From: Candidatus Pelagibacter sp. TMED106 | GTDB lineage: Bacteria; Pseudomonadota; Alphaproteobacteria; Pelagibacterales; Pelagibacteraceae | NCBI GenBank assembly: GCA_002170275.2 | Contig: NHFH02000010.1 | Span: forward strand, 23,829-36,145 | Length of the DNA: 12,317 nucleotides | Direction: 5' to 3' | Shown: positions 1 through 5,592 of the stretch, in pieces | How positions within the stretch are numbered: position 1 is the stretch's first letter | Layout of the letters: every line of letters begins with the position of its first letter | Position numbers and translations under genes: made by a program | The notes under the pieces: model-generated | The model's database searches: none | Seen by the model: only the letters and a program-made list of their open reading frames with translations | What the model was told of the DNA's origin: nothing

Positions 1-209
1 CCTCTTTTAGCTTTATGATGTTGTTGAAATCTATAATCAATTAGAGTATTTAAATTTCTTTCTGATCTTAAGATTATTGATCCTCCCTTACCACCATCAC
101 CTCCGTCTGGTCCACCATACTCAATAAATTTTTCTCTACGAAAACTTGGAGAGCCATCTCCTCCATTGCCTGCTTTTATATAAATTTTAACCTGATCTAA
201 AAACTTCAT
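1..209 (-). CDS. obgE: Obg family GTPase, N-terminal part (truncated by window edge)
   Basis: Only the first 69 codons lie in the window; the rest continues past position 1. The visible part starts MKFLDQVKIYIKAGNGGDG and has the glycine-rich Obg-fold signature, including SFRREKF (residues 22-28) and GGPDGGDGGKGG (32-43). This N-terminal domain of Obg/CgtA GTPases contacts the ribosome; the GTPase domain should follow outside the window. Family role: late assembly of the 50S subunit and coupling of growth to nucleotide state, in the cytoplasm. It sits 26 nt downstream of rpmA in the widespread bacterial order rplU-rpmA-obgE, which confirms the call. The ATG at 207-209 is at the normal family N-terminus. 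A 7-bp inverted repeat lies just before it, and the only Shine-Dalgarno-like bases (AAGAG) are partly inside that structure. Confidence 0.96.
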   Translation of the reverse strand, partial: MKFLDQVKIYIKAGNGGDGSPSFRREKFIEYGGPDGGDGGKGGSIILRSERNLNTLIDYRFQQHHKAKR

Positions 210-211
210 GA

Positions 212-232
212 TACAACTCTTTTTTAGTTGTA
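212..232 (-). repeat. 7-bp inverted repeat between rpmA and obgE
   Basis: TACAACT at 212-218 is the exact reverse complement of AGTTGTA at 226-232, with a 7-nt loop. On the mRNA strand it lies between the rpmA stop and the obgE ATG, ending 2 nt before the ATG. No T-run follows, so it is not a classical terminator. It could be a weak hairpin that moderates obgE translation, because the AAGAG in front of the start falls in the loop and right arm. A chance repeat in AT-rich DNA is also plausible. Confidence 0.35.
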
Positions 233-235
233 ATA

Positions 236-490
236 CTAATTGGGTTTTACTGAGACGAATGTTCTGTCTAATTTACCTTTTTTAAACACTACTTTACCTT
301 CAACAACAGAAAAAATTGAATGATCTTTCCCCATTTCTACATTTTCACCAGGAAAAATTTTCGTTCCTCTTTGTCTCACAATAATGTTGCCTGGTATAAC
401 CATCTCACCACCATACTTTTTTACTCCAAGTCTTCGTCCAGCACTATCTCGACCGTTTCTTGATGATCCACCTGCTTTTTTTGTTGCCAT
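236..490 (-). CDS. rpmA: 50S ribosomal protein L27
   Basis: The 84-residue protein has the length and signature of bacterial L27: MATKKAGGSSRNGRDS at the N-terminus, then GRRLGVKKYGG (residues 18-28) and IIVRQRGTKIFPGENVEMGKDHS (36-58). The flexible basic N-terminal tail of L27 reaches the peptidyl-transferase centre. The protein begins directly with MATKKAGG, so there is no cleavable N-terminal extension of the Firmicutes type. Residue 3 is Thr, where many proteobacteria have His. The gene starts 11 nt after the rplU stop and is surely cotranscribed with it and with obgE. No clear Shine-Dalgarno sequence precedes the ATG, so translational coupling to rplU is likely. Confidence 0.98.
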   Translation of the reverse strand: MATKKAGGSSRNGRDSAGRRLGVKKYGGEMVIPGNIIVRQRGTKIFPGENVEMGKDHSIFSVVEGKVVFKKGKLDRTFVSVKPN

Positions 491-501
491 AATCTATCTA
501 C

Positions 502-918
502 TTATTTACTAGCTAATTTACCCTCAATTTTAACTTTTTTAGTTTCAACTTTTTTACTAGGTTTAACAATTTTTTCTGCTTCTGATAAAACTTTACCATC
601 TTTTGAATAAATTTTGATTATTCTAATTAAAGAATATTGTTGTCTGTGACCATTTTTTCTTCTCGAATTTTGTCTTCTTCTTTTTTTAAAAATTAGAATT
701 GTTCTATTTTTATTATTCGAAATTAAGTTTGCTTCTACTTTAGCGCCTTTAACTAATGGAGATCCTACTTCAATAGTTTTATCGTCTCCGTATGCTAAAA
801 TTTCTTTAAATTCTACTGTAGTTTCCGCTTTTGAATCTACTAATCTTTCGATTTTAAGTATTTCTCCAGCTTTAACTTTGTACTGTTTTCCACCTGTTTG
901 TATAATTGCGTAAGACAT
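502..918 (-). CDS. rplU: 50S ribosomal protein L21 with lysine-rich C-terminal extension
   Basis: The product begins MSYAIIQTGGKQYKVKAGE, the hallmark L21 N-terminus, and contains the basic segment FKKRRRQNSRRKNGHRQQYS, which matches the rRNA-binding part of the family. I chose the ATG at 916-918 (138 residues). The frame stays open to a TTG at 945, but that codon lies inside the predicted -10 box and would add nine residues not seen in L21. E. coli L21 is about 103 residues; here a lysine-rich tail of roughly 35 residues (EKIVKPSKKVETKKVKIEG and onward) is added, as in other alphaproteobacteria. It is the first gene of the rplU-rpmA-obgE operon and has no recognisable Shine-Dalgarno sequence. 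Confidence 0.97.
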   Translation of the reverse strand: MSYAIIQTGGKQYKVKAGEILKIERLVDSKAETTVEFKEILAYGDDKTIEVGSPLVKGAKVEANLISNNKNRTILIFKKRRRQNSRRKNGHRQQYSLIRIIKIYSKDGKVLSEAEKIVKPSKKVETKKVKIEGKLASK

Positions 919-943
919 TGTTTTAATAAATTTTATTATCAGC

Positions 944-971
944 AATATAGTTAGACACTTACTATAGTCAA
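944..971 (-). promoter_or_regulatory. Sigma70-like promoter of the rplU-rpmA-obgE operon
   Basis: Reading the minus strand, TTGACT (966-971) and TATATT (944-949) are separated by 16 bp. This fits a housekeeping promoter with five matches at each box. The predicted start of transcription is near 937, giving a short leader of about 20 nt before the rplU ATG at 918. It lies in the 63-bp gap after the gloB stop, where the ribosomal operon needs a start of its own. The spacer side of the -35 box contains a perfect 8-bp palindrome (ACTATAGT, 961-968) whose meaning is unknown. Confidence 0.6.
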
Positions 972-981
972 GTCGAATAAG

Positions 982-1701
982 TTAGAAATTATCCTTTAAA
1001 TCCCTCAATTTTGAAAAGGTTTCAAGATTTTTTGATTTTAAAAAAATATTACATTCCATCTCGTCTTTGATAGTTGAAGGAATTGTAGGTATTTTTCTTT
1101 TAAGTTTTTCACTTATTTCTTTAATCTTATCTTTAAGTTTTTGATTATTTTGATCATGTAAAAGACAAAACTTTGAGTTTTGATCTGTATATTCATGACC
1201 ACAATAGATTTTTGTATTTAAAGGAAGTTTTTTTATTCTATTTATAGAATTAAACATTTGAGAATATGTCCCTTCAAAAATTTTTCCACAACCTAAAGAA
1301 AATAGTGTGTCCCCTGTAAATATTGATTTTTCTTTATGGAAATAAAAGCCAATATGCCCAAGAGTATGCCCAGGTATATGTATTATCTTTGATACAAAGT
1401 TTTCAAATTTCCAAATTTCATTATCTTTAAGACAAATATCAATTTCAGGAATTCTATTTTTATCTCCTTCAAATCCTAAAACTTTTGCTTTATATAAATT
1501 TTTTAATTTTTTATTTCCTCCCACATGATCATAATGATGATGAGTATTTAATATAAACTTCAATTTAATCTCGTTTTTTTCTAAATATTCAATAATCGGC
1601 TTTGACTCACTAGGGTCTATTACACAAGCAATTTTTTTTTTATTATCAATTATTAAATAAGAATAATTATCTTGTAGACAGGGAATAATCTCAATTTTCA
1701 T
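982..1701 (-). CDS. gloB: Hydroxyacylglutathione hydrolase (glyoxalase II)
   Basis: This is a 239-residue metallo-beta-lactamase-fold enzyme. The metal-binding motif THHHYDH is at residues 53-59, further ligands are H112 (GHTLGH), D131 (TGDTLF) and H169 (YCGHEYT), and the protein ends LKDNF, the usual end of glyoxalase II. Family role: hydrolysis of S-lactoylglutathione to lactate and glutathione in methylglyoxal detoxification, in the cytoplasm. The start codon follows the metW stop with no intervening base, so it is the third gene of the metX-metW-gloB unit. Its link to methionine synthesis is only positional; glutathione and cysteine metabolism may connect them. Length is slightly below the roughly 250 residues typical of the family, but all catalytic motifs are present. 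Confidence 0.95.
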   Translation of the reverse strand: MKIEIIPCLQDNYSYLIIDNKKKIACVIDPSESKPIIEYLEKNEIKLKFILNTHHHYDHVGGNKKLKNLYKAKVLGFEGDKNRIPEIDICLKDNEIWKFENFVSKIIHIPGHTLGHIGFYFHKEKSIFTGDTLFSLGCGKIFEGTYSQMFNSINRIKKLPLNTKIYCGHEYTDQNSKFCLLHDQNNQKLKDKIKEISEKLKRKIPTIPSTIKDEMECNIFLKSKNLETFSKLRDLKDNF

Positions 1702-2298
1702 TTATTTTTCTATTAAAAATATTCCTAATTCGGCAGATAAGTTTTTTAAGTTTAAATTATTACTATTAATAGCTGATGTCCTTTTATCATGAAAAGCTAA
1801 AGATTTATCCAATTTTATGTTTCTATGTTTACAAAAATTAAAAAAATCTTTTATTGTACACATATGTATATTTGGCGTATTATACCACTCATCTGGAAGG
1901 TTTTTGGTCACTGGCATAGTTCCCTTAATTAAAAGATCTAATCTTACTTTCCAATAACCAAAGTTGGGGATTGTAACAATAGCTTTTTTTCCAATTCTTA
2001 ATAATTCATTAATTACAATTTCTGGATTTACAAAAGCCTGGAGAGTTTGACTTAAAATCACATAATCAAAAGACTTATTAGGAAATTGAAAAAGTTCTTT
2101 TTCAGCGTCTCCTTCAATAACAATTAGACCTTTACTAATAGACTTTTGAACATTGTTTTTTAAAATTTCAATTCCTCTAGCATCAACTTCTTTATTTTGT
2201 TTTAAAAATTCTATTAATGTTCCATCTCCACAACCTACATCTAAAACTCTTTTATTTTTTTCTATTAAATCTGCTATTATCTTAAATTCTTGTTTCAT
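1702..2298 (-). CDS. metW: MetW, methionine biosynthesis methyltransferase-fold protein
   Basis: The 198-residue protein carries a class I SAM-binding motif, VLDVGCGDGTLIEFL (residues 18-32), then RGIEI (41-45), the MetW hallmark PNFGYWKVR (111-119) and WYNTPNIH (138-145). Length and motifs match MetW. The gene begins 2 nt after the metX stop, in the standard metX-metW order of proteobacteria. Family knowledge: MetW is tied genetically to homoserine acyltransfer and is reported to act with MetX, but no methyltransferase substrate is firmly established. In this window the expected role is therefore support of MetX activity. It should be under the same SAM-II riboswitch as metX. Confidence 0.94.
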   Translation of the reverse strand: MKQEFKIIADLIEKNKRVLDVGCGDGTLIEFLKQNKEVDARGIEILKNNVQKSISKGLIVIEGDAEKELFQFPNKSFDYVILSQTLQAFVNPEIVINELLRIGKKAIVTIPNFGYWKVRLDLLIKGTMPVTKNLPDEWYNTPNIHMCTIKDFFNFCKHRNIKLDKSLAFHDKRTSAINSNNLNLKNLSAELGIFLIEK

Positions 2299-2300
2299 TA

Positions 2301-3419
2301 TTAATCTTTTATATATGATGCATTAATATAATTTTTCATTGTTTCTAAAAATTTAGGAACATTTAAAAGAAAAGAGTCATGACCTTTATCAGACTCAATT
2401 TCAACAAATCCAACATTAGCTCCGATAGCATTCAAAGCTATTACAATATCTTTATTTTCAGAAGTTGGATATAGCCAGTCAGAGGTAAACGAAATGATAA
2501 AAAATTTTGTTTTTGTATTTGTGAATGCTTTGGATAAATTTCCACCATATTGTTTAATAAGATCAAAATAATCCATTGCTCTAGTAATATATAAATAACT
2601 ATTAGCATCAAATCTATCTACAAAAACAGATCCTTGATATCTAAGGTAACTTTCAATTTGAAAATCAGCATCAAAACTAAATTTTAAATCATCTCTTTCT
2701 TGTAACTTTCTTCCAAATTTTTCTTGTAATCCATTTTTGGAAAGGTAAGTAATATGAGCAGCCATTCTCGCTACAGATAGTCCTTTGTCAGGGTTTGACT
2801 TTTCGTTTGAATAGTTTCCATTTGACCAATTTGTATCAGCCATTATTGATTGTCTGCCTAATTCATTAAATGCAATATTTTGAGCAGAATGACTAGCAGT
2901 GCAAGCAATAGGGATTGCAATTTTAGCTTTATCTGGAAAGTTAGCAACAAATTGTAAAACTTGCATACCGCCCATTGAACCACCTGTAACACAAAAAAGT
3001 TTTTTTATTTTAAAAAAATCTAAAAGGTTATATTGAGCGTTGACCATATCATTAATTGTAATTACCGGAAAATTGGTTCCCAAAATTTTATTTGATTTAG
3101 GGTCTATGTCACTAGGCCCATATGACCCCATACATCCACCTATTACATTAGCACAAATTATAAAATATTTATTTGTATCAATTGCTTTGTTTGGCCCAAC
3201 CGCATACGACCACCAGCCATCCTTTTTAGTGATTGGATTAATACCTGAAACAAATTGATCTCCAGTTAATGCATGAAAAATTAAAATTGCATTATCTTTT
3301 TTATCATTTAGCGATCCATAGGTTTCGTAAGCTATTGGAAAATTATTGATAATTTTGCCACAATCTAGCTTAAGTGGTTTGTCCACTATTATTTTTTTTA
3401 TATTGTTTGTATTGTTCAT
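2301..3419 (-). CDS. metX: Homoserine O-acyltransferase (MetX)
   Basis: The 372-residue alpha/beta-hydrolase has the complete MetX motif set: LTGD (51-54), the nucleophile S148 in GGSMGGMQ, and the probable triad partners D314 (TSDWLYP) and H347 (KGHDSFL). MARMAAHITYLS-type sequence around 215-227 is also characteristic. The reaction is acylation of L-homoserine, the first committed step to methionine. Acetyl-CoA is the classical donor; succinyl-CoA cannot be excluded because some MetX enzymes beside MetW are succinyltransferases. The ATG at 3417-3419 is the only usable start in frame downstream of the riboswitch; an in-frame TGA lies within the aptamer. Expression should fall when SAM is high. 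No strong Shine-Dalgarno is seen, only AAGAT about 5-9 nt before the ATG. Confidence 0.95.
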   Translation of the reverse strand: MNNTNNIKKIIVDKPLKLDCGKIINNFPIAYETYGSLNDKKDNAILIFHALTGDQFVSGINPITKKDGWWSYAVGPNKAIDTNKYFIICANVIGGCMGSYGPSDIDPKSNKILGTNFPVITINDMVNAQYNLLDFFKIKKLFCVTGGSMGGMQVLQFVANFPDKAKIAIPIACTASHSAQNIAFNELGRQSIMADTNWSNGNYSNEKSNPDKGLSVARMAAHITYLSKNGLQEKFGRKLQERDDLKFSFDADFQIESYLRYQGSVFVDRFDANSYLYITRAMDYFDLIKQYGGNLSKAFTNTKTKFFIISFTSDWLYPTSENKDIVIALNAIGANVGFVEIESDKGHDSFLLNVPKFLETMKNYINASYIKD

Positions 3420-3447
3420 AAATCTTAGCCAAAGATGAATTGTGAGG

Positions 3448-3475
3448 TAAAAAAACTTATTTAGCGGTTTTTTTA
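3448..3475 (-). repeat. 9-bp inverted repeat overlapping the 3' part of the SAM-II aptamer
   Basis: On the mRNA strand TAAAAAAAC (3467-3475) is exactly complementary to GTTTTTTTA (3448-3456) around a 10-nt loop. The loop holds the conserved GCTAAA of the aptamer, and the right arm includes the run of seven T after the pseudoknot. This hairpin and the SAM-bound pseudoknot cannot easily exist together, because G3456 and the A-rich joining strand are used by both. It may be the alternative, ligand-free structure of the riboswitch. The pairing is almost all A-U, so its stability alone is modest. Confidence 0.55.
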
Positions 3476-3505
3476 AAGCGCTCGCAATTCAGTTAAATCA
3501 GCGCA
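3456..3505 (-). ncRNA. SAM-II riboswitch in the metX leader
   Basis: On the minus strand, P1 is formed by GCGCT (3500-3504) and AGCGC (3478-3482). The loop contains the conserved TGATTTAAC (3492-3500) and ends in TTGC (3484-3487). An A-rich joining strand follows, then the conserved GCTAAA (3460-3465). The pseudoknot pairs GC of the loop (3484-3485) with GC of the tail (3464-3465), and C3492/T3491 with G3456/A3457. This agrees closely with the Sargasso Sea metX SAM-II aptamer as I remember it, including a paired C-to-U/G-to-A change in the outer pseudoknot pair. SAM-II elements bind S-adenosylmethionine and turn off methionine genes. The aptamer begins at the predicted transcription start of metX. 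Confidence 0.93.
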
Positions 3506-3510
3506 TATTT

Positions 3511-3539
3511 TTTGTACTAGATGTTATTTCTTATGTCAA
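3511..3539 (-). promoter_or_regulatory. metX: Promoter of the metX-metW-gloB unit
   Basis: Reading the minus strand, a perfect TTGACA (3534-3539) is followed after 17 bp by TACAAA (3511-3516), a four-of-six match to the sigma70 -10 box. Transcription would start near 3504-3505, which is the first base of riboswitch stem P1. That agreement between promoter and RNA element supports both calls. It lies back to back with the predicted hisC promoter. Confidence 0.7.
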
Positions 3540-3552
3540 TTTTTTTTATTAA

Positions 3553-3582
3553 TTCACTTATTCAGTGTAAAAGTTTAATAAT
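3553..3582 (+). promoter_or_regulatory. Probable promoter of hisC-tyrA
   Basis: On the plus strand TTCACT (3553-3558) and AATAAT (3577-3582) are 18 bp apart and match the sigma70 boxes at four and five positions. The start would be near 3589, about 20 nt before the hisC ATG. The area is so AT-rich that other -10-like hexamers (for example near 3588-3593) are possible, so the exact site is uncertain. The remaining bases up to 3608 show no Shine-Dalgarno sequence. Confidence 0.35.
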
Positions 3583-3608
3583 TTATTTATAAAATAAAAA
3601 ACAATAAA

Positions 3609-4697
3609 ATGAGTATACCTAAATTCAAAAATATTAAAATTAGACCTTACAAACCAGGTAAATCTAGAATTGGTAAATTTAAGAATATTATTAAATTATC
3701 AGCAAATGAGTCGGCTTTAGGAGTAAGCCCAAAAGTCAAAAAGTTGTTGCTTTCCAAAAATTTAGATTTTTCAAAATATCCAGATAGTAAATCTAAAGAA
3801 TTACGAAAAGAAATCTCAAAGTTCTATCGATGTGATTTTAATAAAATAATTTGTGGAGCAGGTTCAGATGAATTAATTCAAATTATATGCCAATTATATT
3901 TAAACTCTAAGGATGAAGTTGTTGTTCCTCAATATAGTTTTTTAATGTACAGGATTTATGCAAAAATTATAGGCGCCAAGGTATTATTTGCTAAGGAAAA
4001 TAATTTTAAAGTCTCCATTGATGAGATTATTAAAAAAGTTTCAAAGAAGACTAAGATTGTTTTTTTAGCAAATCCAAATAATCCTACAGGTACATATTTA
4101 AATAAAACTGAATTAATTAGATTAAGAAAAAAACTTAATAAAAGAATATTACTCGTATTAGATGATGCATACTTTGAGTATATGGAAAATAAAGATTATA
4201 TATCAGGATTAGACATTTTTAAAAAAAAAAATAATGTGATCATATTAAGAACTTTTTCAAAAATTTATGGGCTTGCATCATTAAGAATTGGATGGGGTTA
4301 TGGACCAAAAAAAATTATAGATGCAATGTATCAAATTAAACCACCATTTAATGTAAATAAGATGGCGCAATTAGCAGCTATAGAGTCATTAAAAGATAAA
4401 AATTTTATTAGACATTCGATAAAACATAATAATTTTTGGGCAAAAAAGATTCATTTTTTTCTTAAAGATTTTGGAATAAAAACTAATAAAGTTTCAGCAA
4501 ATTTTTTCTTATTGAATTTTGATAATTGTAGGTTTTCTGCCAATTATGTATTAAAAAAACTTCAATCAAAAGGAATTATTTTAAGATCAACAAAAGATGG
4601 CTATAATATCAAAAATAAATTGAGACTAACAATTGGCTCAACTAAAGAAAACTTAAAATTTATAAAAGTAATAAAAATTATATTCGGGAAAAAATGA
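3609..4697 (+). CDS. hisC: Histidinol-phosphate / aromatic amino acid aminotransferase
   Basis: This 362-residue protein is a class I/II PLP aminotransferase of the HisC subfamily. It shows KYPDSKSKELR (56-66), GAGSDELI (83-90), ANPNNPTG (154-161), the pyridine-binding D185 and Y188 in LDDAYFEY, the PLP lysine K218 in RTFSKIYGLA, and the phosphate-binding R226 in SLRIGWGYG. The HisC reaction is transamination of imidazole-acetol phosphate with glutamate to histidinol phosphate. The gene overlaps tyrA by 4 nt (ATGA), and such hisC-tyrA pairs suggest the enzyme may also transaminate prephenate or aromatic 2-oxo acids. Which role dominates cannot be told from sequence alone. The ATG at 3609 fits the family N-terminus. 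Confidence 0.93.
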   Translation: MSIPKFKNIKIRPYKPGKSRIGKFKNIIKLSANESALGVSPKVKKLLLSKNLDFSKYPDSKSKELRKEISKFYRCDFNKIICGAGSDELIQIICQLYLNSKDEVVVPQYSFLMYRIYAKIIGAKVLFAKENNFKVSIDEIIKKVSKKTKIVFLANPNNPTGTYLNKTELIRLRKKLNKRILLVLDDAYFEYMENKDYISGLDIFKKKNNVIILRTFSKIYGLASLRIGWGYGPKKIIDAMYQIKPPFNVNKMAQLAAIESLKDKNFIRHSIKHNNFWAKKIHFFLKDFGIKTNKVSANFFLLNFDNCRFSANYVLKKLQSKGIILRSTKDGYNIKNKLRLTIGSTKENLKFIKVIKIIFGKK

Positions 4698-5590
4698 AAA
4701 ATATTTTAATTATAGGATGTGGTTTAATTGGCTCTTCTTTATTAAGGGCAATAAACAACAAAAGAATAGCAAAAAAAATATTTGTTTTTGAAAAATCAAA
4801 AAAAAATATTATTAAGATAAAAAAATTAAAACTTAAATGTAAAATTATAAATAATTTTAAAAATACAATTCCTAAATTAGATTTAATAATATTTTGTACA
4901 CCAACAAGTGAATACGAAAAAATAATTTCAAAAATAAACAAATATTTATCTCCTAAAACTATTATTACTGATGTTGGATCATCCAAAAAAAAAATTTTTA
5001 CAATTATTAATAAAAAATTAAAAAAAGGAGTTTATTGGACCTCAAGTCACCCAATCGCTGGTTCGGAAGTAAGTGGACCTGAAAACGGAACTAAAAATTT
5101 ATTTTTTAAAAAATGGTGTATTTTGATAAAAGAAAAAAATACAAATTGGAAACATATTTTTATTTTAAAACAATTCTGGTCTAAAATTGGAAGTAAAGTT
5201 TCAATTATGAGTGCCAAAAAACATGATGAAATTTTTTCTATGACTAGTCATTTACCTCATTTAATTGCATATAACTTAGTTAAAACGGCAACTGATTTTG
5301 AAAAACAAAAAAAATATGATTTAATCAAGTATAGTGCAGGTGGTTTAAGAGATTTTTCAAGAATCGCAGCATCTAATGAAATCATGTGGAGAGATATTTT
5401 TTTTGATAATAAATTTAATATCTTAAAAACTATAGACTTGTTTATCAAAAATTTAAGATCTTTTAGAATTAATATTAAATCTCAAAATAATGAATTACTA
5501 ATAAAGAAATTAATTCAAACAAAAAAAGTTAGAAAGAAAATAATCCAATTAAAACAAGATATAGACAAACCAGATTTTGGACGATCTTAA
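4694..5590 (+). CDS. tyrA: Prephenate/arogenate (cyclohexadienyl) dehydrogenase
   Basis: The 298-residue protein begins with an NAD(P)-binding Rossmann fold, IIGCGLIGSSL (6-16), followed by IIFCTPTSEYEK (65-76) and TDVGSSK (92-98). The catalytic histidine is H119 in SSHPIAGSEVSGPENG. A helical dimerisation domain follows, with MTSHLPHLIAYNL (183-195) and GGLRDFSRIAASN (216-228). It converts prephenate (or arogenate) to the direct precursor of tyrosine by oxidative decarboxylation, in the cytoplasm. There is no fused chorismate mutase or ACT domain, which is the usual TyrC/TyrA form of alphaproteobacteria. The start overlaps the hisC stop by 4 nt, so the two are translationally coupled. The stop is only 2 bp from the stop of the convergent gene. 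Confidence 0.94.
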   Translation: MKNILIIGCGLIGSSLLRAINNKRIAKKIFVFEKSKKNIIKIKKLKLKCKIINNFKNTIPKLDLIIFCTPTSEYEKIISKINKYLSPKTIITDVGSSKKKIFTIINKKLKKGVYWTSSHPIAGSEVSGPENGTKNLFFKKWCILIKEKNTNWKHIFILKQFWSKIGSKVSIMSAKKHDEIFSMTSHLPHLIAYNLVKTATDFEKQKKYDLIKYSAGGLRDFSRIAASNEIMWRDIFFDNKFNILKTIDLFIKNLRSFRINIKSQNNELLIKKLIQTKKVRKKIIQLKQDIDKPDFGRS

Positions 5591-5592
5591 TT

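Noticed and set aside
919..945. Upstream extension of rplU to a TTG start at 945 (nine extra residues).
   Set aside because: The extra residues are not part of L21, and the TTG overlaps the predicted -10 box; ATG at 918 gives the standard N-terminus.
3040..3258. Plus-strand open frame inside metX.
   Set aside because: Antisense shadow of the conserved metX active-site region.
4678..5448. Minus-strand open frames of 102 and 63 codons inside tyrA.
   Set aside because: Low-complexity antisense frames over a clear tyrA gene, without family features.
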